This document shows, piece after piece, positions 1 through 10,830 of a DNA stretch of 64,000 nt. Made by a program: the position numbers and the translations under genes. The stretch comes from Entomortierella parvispora (Eukaryota; Mortierellomycota; Mortierellomycetes; Mortierellales; Mortierellaceae): the NCBI GenBank assembly GCA_963573315.1, contig OY752143.1, positions 1,612,001 through 1,676,000 on the forward strand. Reading direction: 5' to 3'. The notes beneath the pieces were generated by a model. That model was not told the DNA's origin. It searched no databases and saw only the letters and a list, made by a program, of their open reading frames with translations. Positions within the stretch are counted from its first letter, which is position 1. Every line of letters begins with the position of its first letter.

Positions 1-35
1 TGAAAGAAAAAAAGAAAGAAGCCTCCTAATGGTGG

Positions 36-1046
36 CTACGACTCGATTTCGGTGAGGGCAGAAACCTTGGCAAAGTACTCTCCAAGAAGGTCGATCACCT
101 CCAATCCAGCCTTGAACTGCTCGGGGTCAGACCAGTCACCACGACTACCACACCAGCCGTGACGGACGTTATCGAAACGTTTCTGGAACGACTTCACGGG
201 AAAGTTGTTGTGCTCAACAGACTCGAGGATGGGGATCTGGAAATTGTTCATGAAAGGCAAGGAAAAAAATAGGACGCTTAGCTGTTGTTTTTAACAAAGA
301 GGAAGCAATTGAACAGTATACGCCGTTGCAACCAGTAGAATTCTCTTTTTTTATGCATCTTGTTTTCCACTTACCATGTCGGCCTCATCTTTGGATGCGA
401 GCAAGATCAAAGGACACTTGACATCCTTGACAGTCTCAATGGTGGTGAAGGAAGGGTGAGGTCCACCAGTGGCCAAGAAAGGCTGACCGGGCTCAGAAGC
501 TGCCTTGATCGCAATGGAAGCGCCCCAGCACTGTCCAAAGATCGAAAAGGAGGTGCAACCGTCTGCACGCAAGTCCTCGACGGCGGCAAGAACGAGATCG
601 TAAATGTGATTCTTCTTGTAATCACCATTCTCGCCAATCCAAGCCCAGAAAGCATCACGGTCGCCCAGCAAGGAGGTAGGGACGGGGCCGTCCTTGAACA
701 TGTGCGGCGCGGCGACTTGGAAACCACCGTGGGAGACAGCGAGACGCTAAAGTTTCCATCCAAAAAAAAAATAATAATAATAATGAGAAGCATTAGCGCA
801 CGTCCTCCGCCTTGATATCCTAGCCAACAGAACTGATAGTCATACGTCATAGACTTGATGCGTCGTGGGGTGCAATCCCAAAGGGTCGTGGATGGCGACG
901 ATTCCACGCTTGGAATCTTTAGGCCCAGTTCGGTACACCTTTCGCTCGTGTCCCTCGACTTTGGTGGAAAGGACCTTGTCTTCGCCCTTGGCTTGCCATT
1001 CGGCGTTGGTGGGCTGAGTGTTGCAGCAGGCGTCAGTAAGAGTCAT
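36..1046 (-). CDS. Dienelactone hydrolase family protein
   Basis: Three exons (846-1046, 375-746, 36-236) join in phase to give a 257-residue protein, the usual size of the family. It is an alpha/beta hydrolase of the dienelactone hydrolase type, expected in the cytosol, acting on cyclic esters or related small esters. The nucleophile elbow is GQCWGA with the catalytic Cys. The Asp candidate lies in ASKDEADM and the His in RHGW, so the Cys-Asp-His triad looks complete. The N-terminal HDPLGLHPTTHQ segment matches the family's first strand and loop. Introns begin GTATGA and GTAAGT. The start is the first in-frame ATG, with a TATA box about 90 bases upstream. True substrate unknown. Confidence 0.88.
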
Positions 1047-1133
1047 TGCGTGTGTTTGTTTCGTGTTTGGAAGAGTTGTTGAGAAGGAGAGAAAGTGGGT
1101 TGAGTGGTAAGAAGAACGCGAATGTGGCCCTGG

Positions 1134-1140
1134 TTTTATA
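1134..1140 (-). promoter_or_regulatory. TATA box of the dienelactone hydrolase gene
   Basis: The minus strand reads TATAAAA about 88 bases upstream of the hydrolase ATG, a normal fungal spacing. Assignment rests on position and motif only. Confidence 0.5.
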
Positions 1141-1213
1141 CGTTTTGAAAAAAAGAGTAACTGACCAGAGGCAATGACTGCGCAAGGTAAAACCAAGGTC
1201 CACTCTGATTCCT

Positions 1214-1350
1214 GCTCCCAAGACTTCAACAACCCTTGCCGGAAAAAAATACCAAGAACATATTCTTGCGATGGAGCTGGCTCCCAAGACTTCAACAACC
1301 CTAGCCGGGAAAAATACAAGAGTATAATCTTGCGATGGAGCTGGCTCCAA
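1214..1350. repeat. 66/64-base imperfect tandem repeat
   Basis: Two full copies and the start of a third can be seen. The segment beginning GCTCCCAAGACTTCAACAAC recurs at 1214 and 1280, and a shortened GGCTCCAAGG starts near 1343. Each copy ends with TTGCGATGGAGCTGG. The copies differ at a few positions, so the duplication is not brand new. Confidence 0.85.
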
Positions 1351-1786
1351 GGCAGGAATATTGCGCACTTTTGTACGCGTAACATTTTGAATGAAGGGTG
1401 CGTGTATAGCTGGGCTTAGAACTTGCGAGTCATTTTTATTGACGTTGATAACGACAGGCTCCAATGCTACTTTGGTTCTTTTTAACACTGTGTCCGTGCG
1501 ATAAGACGTCAGGAGCAATGGAGCAAAAAAAAAAAAAAAAAAACACGCTAGTGACAGGAAACATTTTGTCTCGAGACTAAACCTCCAAGCAAATTTGCAC
1601 TAAGCCTAAAATCAGTTCCGTGACTGCTTCCCGCGAACGCGCAAGTGCCTGATTCGCAGAATGGCAACGCAACATTGCATGATGCGCGTGCGTGTGGGAT
1701 GTGTCTGCTTTTCATCCCATTTACTTTTCGCTCTTCTTCTGCATCTTCTCCGACGACCCAACGCTTCCCTCTTCAAAAAGAATACC

Positions 1787-3229
1787 ATGGTATGCAATCC
1801 AGGACTTCGTACTCGCGTCGGGCGCAAGCGGGACATCATCAGCCACCGAGGAAACATTAATGGATTGACTCTTTGGAAACTCTGGAAGAAGCAGGACATT
1901 TTAATGACCCCCTCTTTTGTTTGAATGCGTCACTCCCTTTTTATCTAATGAAAGAGAAGCTGACTGTACTACCCGTTCTATACACTGCAAAAACAACAAC
2001 AATATGCACATAGTTCCGCAACCAATACGACAACGATATCTCGACTTGGTCTCCACAAGGACGACTCCACCAAATCGAATATGCTCTTGAGGCCGTCAAG
2101 CAGGGATCTGCCTCGGTCGGTTTGCGCTCAAAGACCCATGTCGTCCTCCTCGCGCTCAAGGTAACACAGAATTGAAGCAACACATTCGAATAGTAGAAAG
2201 GAAAATGGAGCCACAAAAAAAAAACGGATAAAGGCGATTAGTTCTCATCGTTCTTTTCAATTGTCTTTTGTGTTTAGCGTTCTTCTGGAGAGTTGGCGTC
2301 GCATCAGCAAAAGTTGTTCCGGATCGATAATCATATGGGAATTGCTATTGCAGGACTCGTATCGGACGCTCGTGTTTTGAGGTGAGGAAAGACAGAGATG
2401 ATAAAAGCTGGAATCTTATGTACAAGACTCGGGAGAAAAGAGGAATGTGAAGGGGAGGTCTCTTGCTCAAAGTTTTCTCATATTTATTCTTGTTTTGTGG
2501 CTTAAAAACTATAGCAACTTCATGAGGACCGAGTGCATGAAGTCCAAGATGATGTACGATCGCCCCATGCCTGGAAGCAGATTGGTGTCCTTGATCGGAG
2601 ACAGTACGTTGGCTCTTTTCTTTTCTTTTTTACCAAGAAAGTCAGTCTGTATAAATCTTTTCAGTGGAGACTCACCCTGCAAGCAATTTCTGTTTTCTCT
2701 ATACGTTAGAGGCTCAGGCGAATACGCAAAACTATGGTCGTCGCCCCTATGGTGTTGGATTGTTGGTTGGAAGCTTTGATGATGACACTGGCGCTCATTT
2801 GTACGAGTGCTTGCCAAACGCCAACTGCCTCGAGTATGTCGCCGTCAGCATTGGAGCCAAGAGCCAGAGTGCAAAGACATACTTGGAAAAGTTTGCAAAG
2901 GACTTTGATGAGAGTAAGCGAAAGAGACTAGTAAACACAAATGTCGATTTGGGTTTGTATTCATTTTTCTCTTCTCTTTCTTGCTTGCCTCCTTAGCCGA
3001 TGTTGATGGTTTGATCATGCACGGCCTTCATGCTTTGCGCGAGACCCTTCAGCAGGACAAGGAACTGAACTTGGACAACTGCTCTATCGGTGTTGTGGGC
3101 AAGGACAAGGATTGGGAGTTGATCGAGGGAGATCGTCTCAAGGCCTACTTGGATCAATTGGAGTCAGGAGCTGCCACAACAGAGACTGGAGCTGAATTGC
3201 CCCAAGGAGAGGCTATGGATACCGAGTAA
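1787..3229 (+). CDS. PSMA1: 20S proteasome subunit alpha type-1
   Basis: Six exons (1787-1789, 2014-2160, 2278-2381, 2515-2603, 2710-2913, 2997-3229) give 259 residues, the expected length. The protein forms part of the alpha ring that gates the 20S core. Diagnostic stretches are [17 protein letters not shown] and [19 protein letters not shown] at the N terminus, the alpha-subunit signature, then [25 protein letters not shown] and [12 protein letters not shown]. It ends in an acidic tail. The first exon is only the ATG, with GTATGC directly after it; the next exon opens with the conserved Phe-2. All joins keep phase. It converges with the kinesin gene, 167 bases apart. Confidence 0.95.
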
Positions 3230-3311
3230 AACATCAACAACAACCCAGAAATCTACCAAGAAAGATGATTCCCTGGAGAACAATTTCTTTGCAAAAAGGA
3301 CGACATCGACA

Positions 3312-3317
3312 AATAAA
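3312..3317 (+). terminator. Polyadenylation signal AATAAA of the proteasome gene
   Basis: AATAAA lies 83 bases after the stop codon in an A-rich stretch, a suitable position for 3' end formation. Confidence 0.5.
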
Positions 3318-3396
3318 AAATCCAAGCAGCAACTTTGAAAAATTGGGTTGTTTTTTTGAATGAAAAAAAAAATATACATAATTATTGGATGGATGA

Positions 3397-6300
3397 TCAA
3401 GATGGGGTCATGTCTTCGTTCTTCAGAGGGGGTTCACTGGACAGATCCAACTGTTCAACGGTTGCTAGTGGCGATGCTACGTTGTTTGTAACATCCGGAA
3501 GAGCACTGTCATTTGTCATTGGGTTTTGTTTTTGAGGGGAGCTGGACACATTCCGCCCAGAAGTGGATCGAGCCGGAGAGGGTGAGGACGAATGCTGTGG
3601 AGGTGCTTCTGGGCTCTTGCTTTGGCTGGCAGGATTACGGGTGACGCCACCAGGGGGTTTGTTTCCAGGGCGATTGCCTGCTTGTTGAAGAGCGGCCGTC
3701 GCAGCCGCTATCCGAGCCTCGCGTTCGCGTGCCCTTTGAGCACTGGCACTTGCAGGGTCGCCGGTGCTTTTATTCCCCGTGGTCGTCACTGGTCTTGACG
3801 TTGAAGTAGTGAGCGGCAGCTTTGGCTTTGTGATGGCGCCTCCTGCCCTAGAGCCCCGTAATGGGTCTTCCTTGTGGGCGCTACGGACGGATGATGTCGA
3901 GGAAACGCGCTGGAAGGGAGCCTTGGTCGTTGATACAGACGCGCTTTGAGGTGTCCTAGTCATGGGTACAGGTGTTCCTTGCCTCCGGCCACCCTTAGCG
4001 GCAGCCAGAGCTGCATCCGCAGCAGCCTTTGCTCGTGCGCGGGGACCCAAGGGGACATTGGCATTGTCTGGAGTCGCACCCGCCGTCGACCGTACTGATG
4101 ACAATGTAGATCCAGATGAGCTAGATAGGGCCCTTTGACGAGTCGCTGTGGTCGGCGGTGCGGCCTTTGCAGGAGGTCCGGGTGCGGGTCGCTTTCGACT
4201 AGAGACTAGAGCTGCAGCTCTGTTTGCTGCCGAGGGTACTGGTGCAGAGTTTCGGCTTGCCAGCTGCACGTCGCTAGTGTTGGCTTTGCGCTTCAGACCG
4301 GCTCCAACAGCAGAGGTCAATTCTGATGGATCAATGGCAACCGGTGTAGGAGAAGACGAGGCTTCGGACGAAAGAGGCGGCGAGCTCGAGCTTGCCCTCC
4401 GGAGATGACCGAAATCCAGGCCCTGTATCAGTTCCATTTCGTTGGCCTCGTCCTCCAGGCCTGTGTGGCCGAGTTCCAGGGGACTCTGATAAGGACTAGC
4501 GCCGTGCATTTCCCGAACCTGCTTGCGCAGCGATGCAACATTGTCCTTGTTGCCCAACTTCTCTTCCAATTCGATCGCACGGAACATGAGTCGTTGGTTC
4601 TCGATCCGGAGTTCATTGTTTTGCTGCTTGATCTTGACGTGGTACTGGAGCTTTTGTTTCTGGTTCTGATGCTTCATGATACTTTCGTTCACGTTGCCCA
4701 AATCCCGAACTTGTTCCCGCAACTTGCCATTCTCGGTCGTGAGTCCCTCAAAGATCACCTGGGCCTTTTCGCGTCTCTCAACCTCTTGCAGGGTCGCCAT
4801 TTGTTGTTCCTCCTTCATCTTCAGCAAAACCTTCTGGTGGGCCAACATTTGCTCTACTTTTTGTTTCTGTTTGGCCTCCGCGGCAAGTTGCTCCTGCTGA
4901 CGCTCGATAAGAGCGAGGGCTTCTTGTTCCTCCGCCTTCAGTTTTTCTTGATGTTGCGTCAGAGACTGCTCCAGTCTCTCGACCTTCTTCCGTTCATCAG
5001 ATAGTTCTTCTTCCAAAGTTTGTATCGATTCCTTGCGGACCATGGCTTCCTCTGAAAGTTGCTGAAGCTCCTTGGACTTTTGTTGGACAGAGTCCAAAGC
5101 CTGTTGAAGTTCCTGCTCGGCACTCCGGAGCTGAACTTCGACCTCTTGGAGACGCTTTTCCATCTGATCTGCAATCTTCATCGTGTTGGCCTTTGAATCC
5201 TCCAACAATTGCTCATTCATCTCCTGCGCCAATACGAGACTGGCCTCCAACTGAGCGGAATGTGTGGTTGAGTGGTTAATCTCTTCCTTCATCTTCTCGA
5301 GTTCCATTACTCGCTTCAGTTCACGTTCGTGGAAACCTTGCTGCTGTCGCTCGGTGATGGTGGGTCCAAGGTCTGCAAACTGAGCACGGAGCTCTCGGAA
5401 CTTGCGTTTATATTCTTCATTCAGTTGGTTTTCGTTAGTCTTGACCGCGAGTTCGTTGCGAGTCTGACCCAACTGATGCTCAAGTTCGTCCTGGACAGTC
5501 CTGTACTCCATTTCCAGCATCCTATGTCCATCGCGCGCCTGCTCCAGTTTCTGTTCAGTCTCACCAATCTTACGAGCCATATCTGACACCTTGGTCTAAG
5601 ATATTGTGTGTTTGTGTCAGTCAATGCCACATGTCCACAATGATCATTGTCTGATTGAATGAATATCAAGAAAAAAAAACTTACTCGAAGTTCAGACTTG
5701 GCCGTCTCTAATTGGGTTTTCTCCCACTGGTCATGTTGCAATTGCAACTTTAAGCTGCTCAGTTCTTGCCTCTGACCGTCCACGTCCTTCTCAAGTTGAG
5801 CACATTTGGATTGCAAAGATTCAACCTGACCTTCAAGACGGATCTTGTCTTGCTTGAGCGCTTCGGACTCGAGACCCAGAGTTTGATACTGATTCTTGAT
5901 CGCCGTCAGTTCCTCTTCCAAAAGTCTCTTGGAGTCAAGTACTTGTTCGGCCTTGAGGAGGCTTTCCGTCAGGGACAGTTTCATGTCCGCAAGGGCGCGG
6001 CCCTGTTCCTCTGCTTCAACTTTGAATACTTGAATATCTTGCTCATGTTTCTCAACAAGCGTCTTCTGGAGGGCAATTTTGGCGACTTCAGCCTCCGTTT
6101 CCAATCTGGACTCGCATTCCTTCAGCTCCAAAGCCAGACGACTCTCGAGGGATTTGAGTTTGCCATCCAGTTCCGTCTCCCGCTCCAGCAGCGTTTTGTT
6201 TGCCTGGAGTGTCTTTGCTTTCAGGGTTTGCTTTACTGATTCGCAGTCCACGCTTAGGGCTTCAACTCTTTCCTGTGCAACTCGCAGCTTCTCCTGAAGT

Positions 6301-9300
6301 TCGGTTTTCGCAGCCTTTTCCGCCTATGTTACGCAAAATTGATTTTGTTAGAACGGGGTAGAACAAAAAAGGGAATGATTAATAGAATATTGCGTTGGGG
6401 CCTCACCTCAACCTCTGCAGCATGCTGTTCTTCCTTGACGCGTAACTGAGTATTATGTTCCTCCAGCGCTTGGGATCCTGCCTGCGCCAGTTTCTCGAGC
6501 TCACTCTTGAGCGTCGACTCCAACTTTTCCAATCTCGCCTTCTCTGTCATCAGCGCGTCGCATTCTTGCGAAAGTGTGAAGAGCTCCTTGTCCAACTCGG
6601 ATTGAGTGGCCATGGTCCTTGACTTTTCCTGGGCCAACAAGATCTCAGTCTCCTCCTTGGCTTTAACCAACTCTGCCTTTGTCTCGTCCCATCGGATTTC
6701 CTTTTCTTGGAACTCCTTATTCCGGCTTGCGTTGTACTGAACTTGAGCATCGTACTCCTTCTGGGTATCAACCAATCTCTGCCGTGTCTCCTTTAGATCC
6801 GTCGTTGTGGTCCGGAGCAATTGCTCAACTTCAGTATAGCTGCTTCTGATCTTTGTCAACTCTTGCTCCATATCGATGGAGGCCTGCTCCATGATCTTCA
6901 AAACCTTGACACTCTCCTCCCGCTCAGCATTCCACACCTTTTGTTTGGCCTCCGATTCCTCGTTCGCGAGCGTGATGGTCTGCTCCATACCCAGTAGCTC
7001 CAACTGGGCTTCATCGAATCGACGCTCTAGGACTGCGTACTGATCCGTCATCCGCTCAATGTCTCTCTTCAGCAAGACTTCCGAAGGCGAATCGTTGATG
7101 TCCAAATTGGAAGTGGCTGAAAGACTGTCGGACAGGTTAATTCCCATCATCGTGTCGTCAGCTCCGCCGCCGTTCTCACTCAAAAGACTCATCCGAGGTT
7201 TTGTTGGGGTCGAGAAGGGAGCCGAAGGAGATCTGGCATCACGCGCAGAAGATCCGTCCGGTGTCCTGAGGCTACCAGATAATCGTCGGTATTCTGCTTG
7301 TCTCGTCTGGGCGACTCTCTGGAGAAGAGATTTCATATCGCTAGAGAAGCGACGGTCTTCGTCTCGGATCTTGGGTGGTGATTCAGTCATGAGATCATCG
7401 ATTCCATCCGCTCGAGGAAAGTCGACATCCTCCATCTCTGCATTCTTGGGCGTCGCAGAACCTAATCTCGAGCGGAGAACTTCGTTCTCTTCACCAAGCT
7501 CAACGATTTTGGCTGCCAGATCCTCAAAATACATCTTGGCTTGCTTTTGGCGTTCCTCATAGTTTTCTCTCTCGGACTGGAAGCGTTCATACGCCTTCAA
7601 TAATTCTAAGCGTATAAGAAATGAGAAACTTAATATTTGTTTCTAATTTTGTTTGGGGTGCATACCCATTTCCGAGATAAATGACATCGACAAGGAAGAT
7701 GGGTGACTTACCAACGTGTTTTGCGAGCTCTGCAGAGACCTTGAACACCTCTAGAGACAGTTTTTTAGATTAGAGAAGAGAAAGAAACGGATGAATACCC
7801 GTCAGTTATTTTGCTCCGCTTTCGATACATTGAACAAATCCAGTTTCACGACCATCCACAAAAAAATAACCAAAAAGTATGTGCTTTTCTCACCTGGATG
7901 AAAGTCTAGTTGTTTTTTCAGACCTGCGATTTCTTCCAACAAGGCCGCCTTCTCGGCTTGAAGTCCTGCATTGGTATCTCCTTTCCGATGCGATGCCAGT
8001 GCACTCTCCTTGAACTTGACGACAAGTTGGGCCGATTGAAACTGCTTTTCACGGGCTTTACAGGCCTCCTCCAACAAGCTCGATCTTGCAATCTCGGCAG
8101 CGTGGTCAGCCTGCTCTTGTCGAAGACGTCCAAGAGTCTCCAGATATGTCCTTGTCGTGATAGTAGATACGTGGCCTAAGGAAGGGAAAAAAAAGTGTAT
8201 GGATGATCAATACTAGTTGAGGAAGAGCAGTCTTCGATGCTGCCTCCTGAAAGAAGGACTTGTTTACCTCCACCAGAAGTTCTCTCGACTTCCAATTCCG
8301 CCTTGAGTCTCTGGATCTCGGCCTGGAGCTCATTCACGTTTCCTTGAATATCCTCGTTCACAACAGCCTTATTCTTGATCATCTTTGCGCGCTGAGCAAA
8401 CCGAAGTGTACTCAAGGTTTCCTGGTAACAAAGGGCCGAGGGTGAGATGTTGGCGACAATAAACGTGTTTGAGTTGCCCCCCAGTGAATCCTTGAGCAAG
8501 AAGGTCAATCGACTGTCGCGATAGTGCTGTAGTGATAAAGGAAAAACGAGAAGGGTGAACTATCCATTAGTTGGACCTTCTTTTATCCCCGTCTGCTTGC
8601 CAAGAGTATGTGTCCTTACCACGTGACGGGAGTGACCCCCTGCGATTTCACCGAGGGCATTGATGACAGAGCCAAGACAGAGCAAACTCCTGTTGATGCT
8701 TCCAGCTTCCTTCAACCGCAGTCCCTCCGTATTGGCTAATTTCTGTCGTTCTGATCCTGCCAAGTCCACCAAGTTGAACCGCGACTCTCGGATATGGTTG
8801 ATACCATCCGAGAGAATCATGGACTGGATCGTCAGCGTCAGAACCGTGTGTGATCGACTGGACTCTCGGTTCATTGCTGTAGCGCTGGTATGACGGTTAG
8901 CGGCTCCTTGTTCAAACATCTAAAACAGGAATGTAGATCAGAGGCATTAGAGCTATCTGCTTTCAAAGTGCAATGGCTCCAGATAAAAAAAAAGACAGCC
9001 ATCCCGATGAATCATACTTTGTAGGCATCCTTTGGATTATGAATAGATTCCTCAGTAACGCCATCAACATAGACCCCACGTTTGATATCCTCCCGTGTTG
9101 CTCGCGCCGTCGTTGAGTTATCCAATAGGTCATAAATAGATTCGTTGTAGCTAGATGAGAACAAACAAATGGTCGTCAGAGCTTGTCGACCGTTATCTAA
9201 CAGTATAATGAGTTGATATCCAGCGTAAATCTTACATCTCAATATAGGATGCTTTGCAGAGGTATTTCACTGATGAGACCATCTGTTCTTCCTTTGCAAT

Positions 9301-10460
9301 GAGCTCGAACACTAGGTGGTTAAGACATGCGGGGAAAATGGATTACTCCGGTCAGTAAGCGTTCTCTCCATCCTCCACAATACAAGAGGATCTTTTCCTT
9401 TCCCTCCGTCGCTTACAGTATTCCAGGCACCTAGGGATGATGCCCCGTTCCTTGTGGTTGGCCACACTCGCTACGTTGGATGGTCCTTGCATCGTATATG
9501 TCTTTCCACTTCCTGTTTGACCGTACGCAAAGATAGTCTAAAAAGATGCGATTGTGGTTAAATGGAGTGAGTGGTTCGTTCATAGCTCAGAGTTCTTTCT
9601 TATCCAGCACATCTAGATCCGGTGCTGTTTCTTACGCCGTTGTAACCCTTGACACATTGCTCGACAATAGATTTCCCTACATCACTGGTTAGGGATAATT
9701 TGGAGGCAGTGGAGGGCAGCATAGGTTAGTAAATAGGGCTCTGCTGCACTCAATGTTCACCTCGGTGGTAAGAAAAAGTCGAAGATCCCTACTTAAAGAC
9801 TTGTTCCTGAGTTGTATCCTCGTCTCCAACACAATCATACGTGAACGTGTCATTTTTGTATCCCGATCCAACCACGATATGACTAGAAAAAAAAAAAACA
9901 GGACGCTTTGCGTTAATGCTCCATCTCTCGACTCAAAGAGTCGTTTCTCTCTCTCCTTCTTCAGTTCCAGATGCGCCTTACTTTGGCGGTTGTGCCAGGA
10001 TCGTAGTGGTGGAAGGGGACTGTTGTTGACTGCCTTGGCTGGACTGTTGGCTCCCGTTCGTGGCAGTTTCAAAGGCTTGCTGCTCACGCTCATTCGGAGG
10101 TCGGAGTCTTACATAAACCTTGACGTGTTCCGAGGCACCTGCCCAAAGGGTGCTACGTTAGAAAGAAGAGAGAGTGAAAAGCACCAAACATGGTAAGAGA
10201 GCTGTCTCCTTGACACATCTGATTAGGTGCTCCATTTTCCGAGAAAAAAATATTGGTTGTTTGTACCCTAATCCCAGGAGTGAATGGTGTGTCGGTGGGA
10301 TGAATAGAATCGTCATAGAGCGAGCGTCAATGCGCAGGGACAGAAGAGGAGAGATGAATTCGTTGTTTTTGTTAGCAGAGGGGTCCTGATGAAGATTGAG
10401 CAGACATGTCTGGTCGAGTGTGCTGCGCCCAAGGGTACCTGGTGCAGGAGTCAGGAGCAT
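3397..10460 (-). CDS. Kinesin motor protein, kinesin-12 (KIF15)-like
   Basis: About 14 exons encode roughly 1,870 residues. The N-terminal motor has [12 protein letters not shown], the P-loop [27 protein letters not shown], switch I NRESSRSH, switch II VDLAGSE, and the neck end [20 protein letters not shown]. That last motif and the following [18 protein letters not shown] resemble the KIF15 group, so a plus-end spindle or microtubule-crosslinking role is inferred. Next comes about 1,000 residues of near-continuous Glu/Lys/Leu-rich coiled coil, then a basic Ser/Pro/Ala-rich tail of about 300 residues that could bind microtubules. The proposed first exon (10439-10460, MLLTPAP) fits phase and a CTAAC branch site but is tentative. 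Two repressed boundaries around 7.7 kb are also approximate. Confidence 0.9.
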
Positions 10461-10598
10461 CGAAAAAGGCGAGGGAGAATGCGAGGCGATTGAGGAGTGG
10501 ATGAAGAAAGGAAGCAAGGATGGGGAAAAAAGGATGAAGAGGAAAGAGGGCGGAGATGAATGCAGCCACGAGTGAGGACAAGGGTACAGAGGGATGAA

Positions 10599-10633
10599 TG
10601 GATGGATGGATGGATGGATGGATGGATGGATGG
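10599..10633. repeat. GATG tetranucleotide microsatellite
   Basis: About eight uninterrupted GATG units lie between the kinesin start and the 3' end of the transcription factor gene. Confidence 0.95.
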
Positions 10634-10830
10634 AATGAGGAGGGATGTTCTTCTGTCGAGGGACAATGATCAGGCTCTCGCTCCCTCAGGCCCACAACAA
10701 CAAACCGCGCGATTTGGCACACTCGGGTGAAAAAAATAAAAAAAAGTCGCGTCGCTGCACGCGTCTCCTGTCCCTGTGGGTGGCTTGGCTTCGACTCGAA
10801 TTTATTCTCTACGTCTGTGCCTTCCTTTCT

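Larger units (their letters stand above)
1047..1786. other. Divergent intergenic region
   Basis: This 740-base region separates the hydrolase (leftward) from the proteasome gene (rightward). It holds a TATA box, a two-and-a-bit copy tandem repeat at 1214-1350 and a 19-base A run at 1525-1543. No coding region is supported. Confidence 0.6.

Noticed and set aside
770-835. An 18-base micro-exon (DIKAED) between exons 1 and 2 of the hydrolase
   Set aside because: It keeps phase but its donor GTGCGC is weak, and direct joining gives HQVYDRLAVSHGGFQV, which fits the family better.
7900-7950. Possible extra small exons in the kinesin coiled coil
   Set aside because: The joins given keep heptad periodicity; extra exons would break phase.
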